20,600 nucleotides of DNA, from contig DATFMP010000026.1 in NCBI GenBank assembly GCA_035266845.1, forward strand, positions 1 to 20,600, given 5' to 3'. The DNA comes from DATFMP01 sp035266845 (GTDB taxonomy: Bacteria; SAR324; JACQKK01). This document shows positions 7,781 through 14,865 of the stretch, piece by piece (the first letter of the stretch is position 1; each line of letters starts with the position of its first letter). The notes under the pieces were generated by a model, which was not told the origin of the DNA, searched no databases, and was given only the letters and a program-made list of their open reading frames with translations. The translations under genes were made by a program, and so were the position numbers.

Positions 7781-8074
7781 CTACTCGTGCAGGCCGATGA
7801 AGCGGCGCAGATTGGACATCTCGTCGTCCATCTCCGCGCCGATGCCGTCGTCCAGGTAGGGATCGCGGCGCTTCTCCTCCAGCTTGGCCAACCGCTCGCG
7901 CGAAGCCTGCACCACCTCCGGCGGCACGACCACCTCCCACTCGTGCTTGGGATCGGGAACGATGGTCAGCGAGACGTCTCCGCTGGAGCCGTGAAAGCGC
8001 ACCAGCCAGCCGCCCAGCACCTTGGCGCGCAGGGTCTGCGCATCCATCACTTCCCAGTAGAACGGTATCTTCAT
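7781..8074 (-). CDS. hypothetical protein, 97 residues
   Basis: I do not recognise a family. The first half is hydrophobic and beta-like (KIPFYWEVMDAQTLRAKVL, then WLVRFHGSSGDVSLTIVPD) and the second half is charged and probably helical (RERLAKLEEKRRDPYLDDG, ending RRFIGLHE). There is no signal peptide or membrane segment, so it is probably cytoplasmic. AGGGGG lies 9 nt upstream of the ATG, and codon use is like its neighbours. Its stop is 3 nt before the GTG start of anmK, so the two are probably co-translated. A 169-bp gap containing a G-rich direct repeat separates it from the upstream cupin gene, where a separate promoter could lie. I judge it a real gene; function unknown. Confidence 0.75.
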   Translation of the reverse strand: MKIPFYWEVMDAQTLRAKVLGGWLVRFHGSSGDVSLTIVPDPKHEWEVVVPPEVVQASRERLAKLEEKRRDPYLDDGIGAEMDDEMSNLRRFIGLHE

Positions 8075-8119
8075 GTCGGCAAGCCCCCTGCAGATCGTGC
8101 GTTGCGGACACTGTAGCGG

Positions 8120-8150
8120 ATGGGGCGGGCGGACGCCATGGGGCGGGCGG
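8120..8150. repeat. 13-bp direct repeat, G-rich
   Basis: ATGGGGCGGGCGG occurs exactly at 8120-8132 and 8138-8150, separated by ACGCC (18-bp period); GGCGGG recurs just downstream. It lies in the gap between the cupin gene and the 97-residue gene. It may be simple replication slippage. The G-runs could form a quadruplex in the plus strand, which is the template strand for the minus-strand genes. Confidence 0.5.
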
Positions 8151-8243
8151 TTGGCGGGCCGGCTGCCGACGGTGCGGCCAGCCGACTCCTCGCTCCGCTC
8201 GGGGTAACAATTGGTGGGCGGGTGGCTGGATCGGCTCGGGTCT

Positions 8244-8663
8244 TTACAGCGCCGGGTCGCAGGTCTCCGTGCCGTATTCCGCGGGGGCGATCAGCTCCAG
8301 CAGCTCCAGGTCTGCGGAGAAGTACACGACGTTGTGCTTGGTGCGCGGGGGCTGCAGCCAGCTGTCGCCGGCGCTGAAGGTCAGCTCGCCCTGGCCTTCC
8401 ACCAGCGTGCGCAGCGTGCCCTTGAGCACGTAGTACATCTGGAAGTCCAACTCGTGGTAGTGCCAGCCCGTGCCGCCCTCGGGACATTCGCGGATGGCTC
8501 GCAGCACCGTGGCGCGCACGTGGCCGTGGGTCCCCTCGTTCACGCCCAGGTCGCGATACTCCCAGAAGGAGCGCAGGCCCTTGCGCGTGAAGGTGGCCTC
8601 CCGGGCGAAGCTGGGGGTGAAGGTCTGCGGCTCTGGGCTTTGCAGCGGCGTCGGGTTGCGCAT
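8244..8663 (-). CDS. single-domain cupin protein
   Basis: Cytoplasmic-type protein of 139 residues with one small beta-barrel cupin domain in its C-terminal two thirds. The ATG at 8663 follows GGGAGGGGAGA with good spacing. Cupin motif 1 reads GTGWHYHELDFQMYYVLKG: both His are present, but the position usually held by the metal-ligand Glu is Gln. Motif 2 reads GDSWLQPPRTKHNV with its His. The N-terminal 45 residues (TFTRKGLRSFWEYRDLGVN) look like the aromatic lead-in seen in other stand-alone cupins. Substrate unknown: such proteins can be enzymes, sensors or binding proteins. It lies 55 bp after the thioesterase gene and is probably in the same transcript as the P-type ATPase. Fold assignment is secure, function open. 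Confidence 0.82.
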   Translation of the reverse strand: MRNPTPLQSPEPQTFTPSFAREATFTRKGLRSFWEYRDLGVNEGTHGHVRATVLRAIRECPEGGTGWHYHELDFQMYYVLKGTLRTLVEGQGELTFSAGDSWLQPPRTKHNVVYFSADLELLELIAPAEYGTETCDPAL

Positions 8664-8718
8664 CGGGTCTCCCCTCCCTGATCGGTTGTGAATGCGGTGC
8701 GGGGCCCGCGCGGCGACA

Positions 8719-9138
8719 TCAGCCGCGGGGCTGCAGCACCATCTGCGTCTGCGTGACGACGGCCACCAGGCGCCCGTCCGAGCGCATGACGCGGGTCTGC
8801 CAGACCTGCGTCGTGCCGCCCCTGTGCAGGGGCGTACACTCGCCGATGACACGCTCGCCCTCCGGCGCGCCGGCGATGAAGTTCGTCTTGGATTCGATGG
8901 TGGTGGTGCCGGCGCCATCGGGCAGGTTCAGCACGGTGCCCGCCGCGCCCAGTGTGTCCGCGAAGGCCATGAGAGCGCCTCCGTGCAGGCGGCCGCCATA
9001 GGTGCACAGCTCCGGCCGCACGTCCAACTCAGCCCGCACGCAGTCCCGGTCCGCGCTGAGGAAGCGGATGCCCAGGTACGCGGGGAAGTTCTCGCCGAAG
9101 CGCGCGGCGATCCAGGCGGTGTCCTTGGCGGGCTCCAT
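8719..9138 (-). CDS. hotdog-fold thioesterase, PaaI type
   Basis: Protein of 139 residues that should hydrolyse an acyl- or aryl-CoA thioester in the cytoplasm. The PaaI-type signature is clear: YGGRLHGGALMAFADTLGA, with the HGG turn and the Asp that acts as catalytic carboxylate in this family. TTIESKTNFIAGAPEGERVIGECTPLHRG and WQTRVMRSDGRLVAVVTQTQ complete the hotdog strands. The ATG at 9138 (MEPAKDTAWIAARF) is preferred over an upstream GTG-type extension that would run into the ATPase gene. It begins 19 bp after the ATPase stop, so the two probably share a transcript, though no functional link is known to me. Substrate cannot be read from sequence. Confidence 0.9.
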   Translation of the reverse strand: MEPAKDTAWIAARFGENFPAYLGIRFLSADRDCVRAELDVRPELCTYGGRLHGGALMAFADTLGAAGTVLNLPDGAGTTTIESKTNFIAGAPEGERVIGECTPLHRGGTTQVWQTRVMRSDGRLVAVVTQTQMVLQPRG

Positions 9139-9157
9139 GGCGTCCGTTGCGGCGGGT

Positions 9158-11923
9158 TCAGACGGGGCGCGGCACGGCGCGGCGCTCGGCCGGCACCACA
9201 CCCACCTTGCGGGCCGCCCACATCATGGCCTTGCGCACCTCCTCGATGACGAGGACGCTGGCGGCGATGGAGAACACGATCGCCCAATCCTGGCCGTTCA
9301 GCGGGACGATGTGGAAGATCTCCCGCGCCGGCCCCCAGTTTACCGCGATCACCTGCAGCACCACGGTGCCCAGCACGGAGATCCACAGCATGGGGTTGGA
9401 GAACAGGTTCGCCGCGAAGGCGGAGCGCCGCTCCGAGCGGGCATTGAAGGCATTGAAGAACTGGAACAGCACGAACGTGGTGAAGGCCATGGTGGCGGCC
9501 TTGGGTGCCATGTCGCCATTGGTGCCACCACCCAGCGACCACATCATCACGCCCAGCGTGCCCGCCATCATGATGCCGCCGAAGAACACCAGCCGCACCA
9601 GCCGGTTCATGCTCAAAATGCGCTCGCCGGGGAGGCGGGGCCAGCGCTGCATGATGCCCGGCGCCGCTTGGTCCATCCCCAGGGACATCGCGGGTGGGCC
9701 ATCCATGATGATGTTGATCCACAGCAGCTGGATCGGATTGAACACCTCGGGCAGGCCCAGCAGCAGCGCCGCCAGCACCGTGAAGATTGCGCCCAGGTTC
9801 GTGGAGAGCTGGAAGCGCATGAACTTCACGATGTTGTCGTAGATGACGCGGCCCTCGCGCACGGAGCGCACGATGGTGGCGAAATTGTCGTCCGTGAGCA
9901 CCATGGAGGCCGCCTCCTTGGCCACCTCCGTGCCCGAGAGACCCATGGCCACGCCGATATCCGCGATCTTCAGCGCCGGGGCATCGTTCACGCCGTCGCC
10001 GGTCATGGCCACCACGTGCCGGTGCGCCTTGAGCGAGCGCACGATCTTCATCTTGTGCTCGGGCGTCACGCGCGCGAAGACGGACAGATTCTCGATCTGG
10101 TCGGCCAGTTCCTCCGCTTCGAGCTGATCCAACTCCGGCCCGGTGATCACGCCGCCCGTGAGCCCCAGGGCGTTGGCGATGGCGCGGGCGGTTTCGCGCT
10201 GATCGCCGGTGATCATCTTCACCTGGATGCCCGCCTGCCGGCACAGCTCGATGGCTTCGCGCACCTCGGGCCGCGGGGGGTCCATCAGCCCGGCCAGCCC
10301 CACGAAGGTGAGCCCGCGCAGCAGGCCCGGCAGATCCGCCGCTGGGTCGAACTCGGCATAGGGCAGCGTCGTGGAGGCCACCGCCAGCACGCGCAGGCCC
10401 TCGGCGGCGAGGCGGGCGTTCTCCGCCTGCAGCCGCTCCCGCACGGCATCATCCAGCGGCACGATGCCCGCCGGCCCCATCCAGGTGTCGCAGCGCTCCA
10501 GCAGTTGCTCCGGCGCGCCCTTCACGTGCACGTGCACGTGCTGGCCGTCGGAGTGGTAGGTGGCCATGTACTGCCGCTCGGAATCGAACGGGATCTCCGC
10601 GATGCGTGGGCGCTGGGCCTCCACCGCATCGCGCGCCACACCGCCTTTGAGGGCCAGCGTGAGCAGGGCCCCCTCGGTGGGGTCGCCGATCAGCCGCCCC
10701 TCCTGCACGTTGCTGTCGTTGCACAGCGCCATGGGGTGCAGCAGGGCCTCCCAGTCGATCGGCCCGTCGTGCCCGCCGTCCAGGGTCAGCTCGCCGTTGG
10801 GGCGGTAGCCCTCGCCGGTGGCGGTGAAGCGCTCGCCCCGGTAGTAGCCCGCCCGCACGGTCATCTGGTTCATGGTGAGCGTGCCCGTCTTGTCCGAGCA
10901 GATCACCGTGGTGCTCCCCAGCGTTTCCACGGCCGAGAGCCGCTTGACGATGGCGCGCTGGCGCACCATGCGCTGCATGCCCAGCGCCAGCGTGACGGTC
11001 ACCACCGCCGGCAGGCCCTCCGGAATGGCCGCCACGGCCAGCGCAATGGCATTGAGCACCACGTCCGCCAGCGCCGTGCCCCGCCAGATGCCCAGCGCGA
11101 AGATAACGGCGATGATGACGCCGGCGACGGCCGAGAGGCGCTTGCCCAGCCCGTCCAACTGACGTTGCAGGGGCGTGGCGCCCTCGGGCTCTTCGGCCAG
11201 CCGGTCGGCCAGATGGCCGATCTGCGTCTGCCTGCCCGTGGAGGTGACGATGAACCAACCCCGGCCGCGCGTGACGACCGTGTTCATGTAGACCATGTTG
11301 CGGCGGTCGGCCAGCGGCAGCTCTTCGTCGGCCAGTGCGTCCACGGTCTTGCCCACCGGGAACGACTCGCCGGTCAGCGTGGACTCGTCGATCTCCAGGC
11401 CGTAGGCCTCGATCAGGCGGCCGTCCGCCGCGATGCGGTCGCCCGTCTCCAGCCGCACGATCTCTCCCGGCACCAACTCGTCCGCGGCGATGGCCAACAC
11501 CTCGCCACCGCGCCGCACGTGCGGGTGCAGCGCCAGCATGCGCTTGAGCGCCGCCAGGCTACGCTCGGCGCGGTACTCCTGGTAGAAGCCCAGCACGGAG
11601 TTGATGGCCGTGACCACCAGGATCACCACCGCATCGCGGAAGTGTCCGATCGCCGCCGCCAGCAGCGAGGCGCCGAACAGCAGCAGGATCAGGAAGCTCT
11701 GTACCTGCTGCAGCATCAGCTTCCACACGGAGGTGGGCGGCTGCTCCGCGAGCTTGTTGGGCCCGTAGCGCTCCAGCCGGTGCGTGGCCTCGGCCGGCTG
11801 CAGACCCGTGGCGGGATCCACCTCCAGGCGCGCCGCCACCTCCCCGGGCGCCATGCAGTGCCAGTGGCCCGAGGGTGGCGCAGTGGTGCTCGGTGTGATC
11901 TCGGTGGCGTGCTGTGCGGTCAT
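9158..11923 (-). CDS. P-type cation ATPase, probable PMCA-like Ca2+ pump
   Basis: Inner-membrane P2-type ATPase of about 921 residues. The N-terminal cation-ATPase domain (EVAARLEVDPATGL, YGPNKLAEQ) leads into helices M1-M2, the actuator domain with TLTGES (184-187), M3-M4 with IPEGLPAV (Glu302), the phosphorylation site DKTGTLT (Asp344), the nucleotide-binding KGAPE, then MITGD and GDGVNDAPAL, and six C-terminal helices. Ion-site reading against SERCA: M4 Glu309, M5 Asn768, M6 Asn796 and Asp800 are matched (PEGLP, STNLGA, LLWINIIMDG), but Glu771 is Ala and Thr799 is Met. That is the single-site pattern of plasma-membrane Ca2+ pumps. Start chosen at ATG 11923 (MTAQHATE); an in-frame ATG at 11980 would add 19 residues, and neither has a strong ribosome site. 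Ca2+ export is inferred; another cation is possible. Confidence 0.92.
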   Translation of the reverse strand: MTAQHATEITPSTTAPPSGHWHCMAPGEVAARLEVDPATGLQPAEATHRLERYGPNKLAEQPPTSVWKLMLQQVQSFLILLLFGASLLAAAIGHFRDAVVILVVTAINSVLGFYQEYRAERSLAALKRMLALHPHVRRGGEVLAIAADELVPGEIVRLETGDRIAADGRLIEAYGLEIDESTLTGESFPVGKTVDALADEELPLADRRNMVYMNTVVTRGRGWFIVTSTGRQTQIGHLADRLAEEPEGATPLQRQLDGLGKRLSAVAGVIIAVIFALGIWRGTALADVVLNAIALAVAAIPEGLPAVVTVTLALGMQRMVRQRAIVKRLSAVETLGSTTVICSDKTGTLTMNQMTVRAGYYRGERFTATGEGYRPNGELTLDGGHDGPIDWEALLHPMALCNDSNVQEGRLIGDPTEGALLTLALKGGVARDAVEAQRPRIAEIPFDSERQYMATYHSDGQHVHVHVKGAPEQLLERCDTWMGPAGIVPLDDAVRERLQAENARLAAEGLRVLAVASTTLPYAEFDPAADLPGLLRGLTFVGLAGLMDPPRPEVREAIELCRQAGIQVKMITGDQRETARAIANALGLTGGVITGPELDQLEAEELADQIENLSVFARVTPEHKMKIVRSLKAHRHVVAMTGDGVNDAPALKIADIGVAMGLSGTEVAKEAASMVLTDDNFATIVRSVREGRVIYDNIVKFMRFQLSTNLGAIFTVLAALLLGLPEVFNPIQLLWINIIMDGPPAMSLGMDQAAPGIMQRWPRLPGERILSMNRLVRLVFFGGIMMAGTLGVMMWSLGGGTNGDMAPKAATMAFTTFVLFQFFNAFNARSERRSAFAANLFSNPMLWISVLGTVVLQVIAVNWGPAREIFHIVPLNGQDWAIVFSIAASVLVIEEVRKAMMWAARKVGVVPAERRAVPRPV
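10523..10540 (-). repeat. three tandem CACGTG hexamers inside the ATPase gene
   Basis: Three exact head-to-tail copies of the self-complementary hexamer CACGTG, in frame on the minus strand, encode His-Val three times (HVHVHVKGAPE) directly before the nucleotide-binding KGAPE motif. In relatives this beta strand alternates hydrophobic and other residues, so the protein tolerates it. Slippage would add or remove His-Val pairs without a frameshift. Confidence 0.8.
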
Positions 11924-12182
11924 TCGTTTCTGTGAGAGGCCGTGGGCGCGCGGACCGTGCATCGGCCCCATCCGCGCCAATCAACGGAATTTCACCATCT
12001 TGCAGCGTAGCACAATGCGACGCAAGCGAGCAGCATGCCCCGCCCGCAGCGTCGTTCGTGGCTGTGGCGGGGTGACGGCGCCGGCGTGCCGCTGCCGGCG
12101 TGCACCCGTTACCGCTGCGGTGCAAACCCCGTGGTGCCGTGCGAGGCGCGTGCCAAGCATGAAGCGCCGTCGCGGCTGGATC

Positions 12183-12222
12183 GCTTTGCGGCACATTCTT
12201 TGTGCAACGCCGCGCGCAAAGC
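12183..12222. other. bulged hairpin, possible structured RNA
   Basis: GCTTTGCG (12183-12190) pairs perfectly with CGCAAAGC (12215-12222). Inside it GCACA (12191-12195) stacks directly and pairs with TGTGC (12201-12205) around the loop TTCTT, leaving a one-sided 9-nt bulge AACGCCGCG. This gives thirteen perfect base pairs in two helices. It lies 219 bp before tupB. No T-run follows on either strand. Whether it is transcribed is unknown. Confidence 0.3.
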
Positions 12223-12355
12223 AAGGTCCGCGCAGAGGGGCAACGCACCCCCATCGAAGACGCCTGCGCGCTGGGGAGCGAGCCGGTGCGATGCCGCGGC
12301 ACCGATCGGTGGCGGCAAGATGCGGATTGCAGGGGTTCCCTGAAGGCTGCGTGGA

Positions 12356-12384
12356 TTGCGAAGATCGGCGGGAATGTGTAAATA
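12356..12384 (+). promoter_or_regulatory. candidate promoter of tupBCA
   Basis: TTGCGA (12356-12361), 17 nt, then TAAATA (12379-12384). The overlapping AATAAT at 12381-12386 is a better -10 box but needs a 19-nt spacer. This is the only AT-rich patch upstream of tupB. Transcription would begin near 12391-12393, giving a leader of about 50 nt and placing the start inside the ATGCAT inverted pair. Confidence 0.4.
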
Positions 12385-12411
12385 ATGCATGCAGTACAGT
12401 AGTCCATGCAT
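12385..12411. promoter_or_regulatory. inverted repeat overlapping tup promoter, candidate operator
   Basis: ATGCATG (12385-12391) and CATGCAT (12405-12411) are exact inverted repeats separated by 13 nt; their centres are 20 bp apart, two helical turns. It begins at the end of the -10 box and covers the predicted start site, the classic place for a repressor. It does not resemble the E. coli ModE box. The HTH-PBP protein encoded at 14866-15753 is the obvious candidate binder; this is inference. Confidence 0.4.
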
Positions 12412-12440
12412 AAATTTGCAGGATCGGGCATTCGTCCACC

Positions 12441-13145
12441 ATGAATGATATCGCCGCCGCCTTCGTGCAGGCCGTCGGTTTGATTGCCCACGCGGACTCG
12501 GAACTGGTGGGCATCGTGCTGCTGACGCTGCGCGTGAGCCTTTCCGCCGTGGGGCTGGCGACGGCCGTGGCACTGCCCCTGGGCGGTGCGATTGCCCTGT
12601 ATCGCTTCCCGGGGCGGCAGGCGGTCGTGGTGCTGCTCAACTCCATGATGGGGCTGCCGCCCGTGGTGGTGGGGCTGGTGATCTACCTGATCCTGAGCCA
12701 CAGCGGTCCGCTCGGCTGGACGGATCTGATGTTCACGCCCTCGGCGATGATCCTCGCCCAGTTCGTGCTGATCACGCCCATCGTTGGCGCGCTCTCGCGG
12801 CAGGTGATCGAGGACCTGTGGACGGAGTACGGCGAGCAGTTGCGCTCGCTGGGCGCGGGCGCGGGCCGCGCGGTGTTCACGCTGCTCTGGGATGGCCGCT
12901 ACAGCCTGCTCACCTCGGTGATGGCCGGCTTCGGCCGCGCCGTGGCGGAGGTGGGGGCGGTGCTCATCGTGGGTGGCAACATCCGCTACTACACGCGCGT
13001 GATGACGACCACCATCGCCCTGGAGACCAGCAAGGGTGACCTGCCCCTGGCGCTGGGACTGGGCCTGATTCTGATCTCCATCGCCATCGGCGTGAACGCC
13101 GCCACCTATATCCTGCGGGATGTGGCCCGCCTGTACCATGGTTGA
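12441..13145 (+). CDS. tupB: tungstate ABC transporter permease
   Basis: Inner-membrane permease of 234 residues with five to six hydrophobic helices, forming the channel through which the TupA-delivered oxyanion enters. It has the compact form typical of TupB/WtpB-like permeases: VGIVLLTLRVSLSAVGLATA at the N-terminus, LLNSMMGLPPVVVGLVIYL in the second helix pair and an EAA-type coupling loop, EYGEQLRSLGAGAGRAVFTL. AVAEVGAVLIVGGNIRYYTRVMTT is characteristic of the Tup branch. No clear Shine-Dalgarno precedes the ATG, but the protein start aligns with relatives as I remember them. The stop overlaps the tupC start by 8 nt. Tungstate rather than molybdate is inferred mainly from the cognate TupA. 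Confidence 0.93.
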   Translation: MNDIAAAFVQAVGLIAHADSELVGIVLLTLRVSLSAVGLATAVALPLGGAIALYRFPGRQAVVVLLNSMMGLPPVVVGLVIYLILSHSGPLGWTDLMFTPSAMILAQFVLITPIVGALSRQVIEDLWTEYGEQLRSLGAGAGRAVFTLLWDGRYSLLTSVMAGFGRAVAEVGAVLIVGGNIRYYTRVMTTTIALETSKGDLPLALGLGLILISIAIGVNAATYILRDVARLYHG

Positions 13146-13896
13146 GCCCTTGCGCCAGCCCGAGCCATCGCCCATGTCGCCTCCGGGCATTCTGCCCCTA
13201 CGGCTGGAGGGCGTGTCCTTCGCCATCGACGGGCAGCGCCTGCTGCACGACCTGAGCTTCGAACTGCGAGCGGGCCAGCGCACGGTGCTGATGGGCCCTA
13301 ACGGCGCGGGCAAGAGCCTTACGCTGCGCCTCTGTCACGGGCTGCTCAAACCCAGCGCCGGCACTGTGCGCTGGCTAGGCCCGGAAGGCGTCCACGCGCG
13401 CGACCGGCAGGCGATGGTGTTCCAGCGCCCCGTGCTGCTGCGGCGCACGGCGCTGGCCAACGTCGCCTACGCCCTGGGCCTCAAGGGCGTGCCGCGCCGC
13501 GAACGGCGGGCGATGGCCATGCACGCGCTGGAGCAGAGCGGCTTGGCGGCGCTGGCGCAGCGGCAGGCGCGGGTGCTCTCCGGCGGCGAGCAGCAGCGCC
13601 TCACGCTGGCGCGCGCCTGGGCCCTGCGGCCCGAGGTGCTGTTCCTGGACGAGCCCACGGCGAACCTGGACCCGGCGGCGACGCGGGCCGTGGAATCGGT
13701 GATTCAGGCCATCCAGGCTGCCGGCACGAAGATCGTCATGACCACCCACGACCTGGGCCAAGCCCGCCGTCTGGCGGACGAGGTGCTCTTCCTGCACCAC
13801 GGCCGCCTGTTGGAGCAGGCCCCGGCCGACCGTTTCTTCACGGCACCCGGCAGCGCCGAGGCCCGCGCGTTCCTGCGCGGTGAGCTGCTGTGGTGA
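13138..13896 (+). CDS. tupC: tungstate ABC transporter ATP-binding protein
   Basis: ATPase subunit of 252 residues powering the importer at the inner face of the membrane. Complete ABC motifs: Walker A GPNGAGKS (53-60), Q-loop Gln96 in MVFQRPVLLRRT, signature LSGGEQQR (147-154), Walker B VLFLDEPTANLD (Asp171, Glu172) and switch His204 in MTTHD. There is no C-terminal oxyanion-binding TOBE domain like that of ModC, consistent with the shorter TupC type. I chose ATG 13138, overlapping the tupB stop by 8 nt; ATG 13120 and ATG 13174 are alternatives, and the ABC core only begins near residue 21. The next gene's start is 32 nt past this stop. Cargo is inferred from tupA. Confidence 0.93.
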   Translation: MVEPLRQPEPSPMSPPGILPLRLEGVSFAIDGQRLLHDLSFELRAGQRTVLMGPNGAGKSLTLRLCHGLLKPSAGTVRWLGPEGVHARDRQAMVFQRPVLLRRTALANVAYALGLKGVPRRERRAMAMHALEQSGLAALAQRQARVLSGGEQQRLTLARAWALRPEVLFLDEPTANLDPAATRAVESVIQAIQAAGTKIVMTTHDLGQARRLADEVLFLHHGRLLEQAPADRFFTAPGSAEARAFLRGELLW

Positions 13897-13928
13897 TCCT
13901 ACTCCGCACCCTCCTCGCGAGGTTTGGC

Positions 13929-14783
13929 ATGAAGCTGTACCGCAATCTTCTGTTGTCCCTGGGCTTGCTGGCCGCGGGCTTGGCCCTGACGGCGTACACC
14001 GCGCTGCCGGTGCGGGCGGCCGACAAGCCGTTCATTACCGTGGCCTCCACCACGTCCACGCAGAACTCCGGCCTGTTTGGCTACATCCTGCCCAAGTTCA
14101 CGGCGAAGACGGGCATTGACGTGCACGTGGTGGCCAAGGGCACCGGCCAGGCCATCCGCATCGCTCGCAATGGCGACGCAGACGTGTTGCTGGTGCACCA
14201 CCGGCCCTCCGAGAACAAGTTCATCGCCGATGGCCAAGGCGTGAAGCGCTTCGACGTGATGTACAACGACTTCGTGATCGTGGGCCCGGGCAACGACCCG
14301 GCGCACATCGCCGGCATGAAGGACGTGGCCAAGGCCATGGCCAAGATCGCCCGTGAGCACGCCATCTTCACTTCCCGCGGTGACAACAGCGGCACCAACA
14401 AGAAGGAGATGGAGCTGTGGGAGGCCGCCGGCGTGGACATCAAGCACGTCAAGGGAAGCTGGTACCGTGAGCTGGGCAGCGGCATGGGCGCTACCCTGAA
14501 CGCCACCGCGGCCATGGGCGCCTACACCATTTCCGATCGCGGCACGTGGCTCAGCTTCAAGAACCGCCGCGGTCTCAAGATCGTGGTGGAGGGCGACAAG
14601 CGTCTGTTCAATCCCTACGGCGTGATGCTGGTGAACCCGGCCAAGCACCCCAACGTGAAGGTGAAGGAAGGCCAGGCGTTTATCGACTGGCTGATCGGGC
14701 CGGAGGGTCAGCGCTACATTGGTGCGTACCGCATCAAAGGAAAGCAGCTGTTCCACCCCGATGCGGCGGAGTTGAACCACTAG
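13929..14783 (+). CDS. tupA: tungstate ABC transporter substrate-binding protein
   Basis: Periplasmic binding protein of 284 residues. The ATG at 13929 follows GAGG (13919-13922) with 6-nt spacing; an upstream GTG at 13890 would overlap tupC and spoil the signal peptide. The N-terminus is MKLYRN, a hydrophobic core and VRAADKP, with signal peptidase I cleavage likely after Ala30 or Ala31. The oxyanion-binding signature VASTTSTQNSGLF (38-50) and the later FTSRGDNSGTNKKE are typical of TupA; ADVLLVHHRPSE and NDFVIVGPGNDPA also fit this family. TupA proteins bind tungstate very tightly and discriminate against molybdate, but selectivity here is by family only. It is the last gene of the operon, whereas tupA usually comes first. 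A hairpin follows the stop by 17 nt. Confidence 0.94.
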   Translation: MKLYRNLLLSLGLLAAGLALTAYTALPVRAADKPFITVASTTSTQNSGLFGYILPKFTAKTGIDVHVVAKGTGQAIRIARNGDADVLLVHHRPSENKFIADGQGVKRFDVMYNDFVIVGPGNDPAHIAGMKDVAKAMAKIAREHAIFTSRGDNSGTNKKEMELWEAAGVDIKHVKGSWYRELGSGMGATLNATAAMGAYTISDRGTWLSFKNRRGLKIVVEGDKRLFNPYGVMLVNPAKHPNVKVKEGQAFIDWLIGPEGQRYIGAYRIKGKQLFHPDAAELNH

Positions 14784-14800
14784 CCTCCCGCACGTTGGTG

Positions 14801-14849
14801 CGGCAGCGATCGCGCCGGGGGCCGCCCCGCTCCTGTGCGGTCGCTGCCG
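14801..14849. terminator. hairpin between convergent tupA and regulator genes
   Basis: CGGCAGCGATCGC (14801-14813) pairs with GCGGTCGCTGCCG (14837-14849): thirteen pairs, one of them a G-U wobble in the plus-strand RNA. The 23-nt loop is itself GC-rich. It lies exactly between the tupA stop (14783) and the regulator stop (14866), so it could serve both directions. There is no U-tract, only TATCTT after it, so it may work as a barrier or with Rho. Confidence 0.6.
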
Positions 14850-14865
14850 TATCTTCCCAGGCTGG

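Larger units (their letters stand above)
11924..12440. other. divergent intergenic region between the ATPase and tup genes
   Basis: No credible gene in these 517 bp. Close to the ATPase is a weak minus-strand promoter candidate, TTGCGT-17 nt-CAAGAT (11997-12025). The middle holds a bulged hairpin (12183-12222). The tup-proximal 90 bp are AT-richer and hold a promoter-like sequence overlapping an ATGCAT inverted pair (12356-12411). The region is longer than two promoters need, leaving room for a regulatory RNA or lost gene. Confidence 0.5.

Noticed and set aside
6779..8116. 445-codon plus-strand open frame
   Set aside because: Antisense to anmK and the 97-residue gene; Gln/Gly/His-rich composition typical of mirror frames in GC-rich DNA.
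9002..11935. 977-codon plus-strand open frame
   Set aside because: It is longer than the ATPase gene but antisense to it, His/Arg/Gln-rich without any domain, while the minus strand shows every P-type ATPase motif.
12385..12411. ModE-type molybdate box
   Set aside because: The ATGCAT arms and 13-nt spacing do not match the E. coli ModE consensus as I know it.
11924..12440. Molybdenum-cofactor riboswitch upstream of tupB
   Set aside because: I could not find the expected multi-helix arrangement with conserved loops; only a single bulged hairpin is present.
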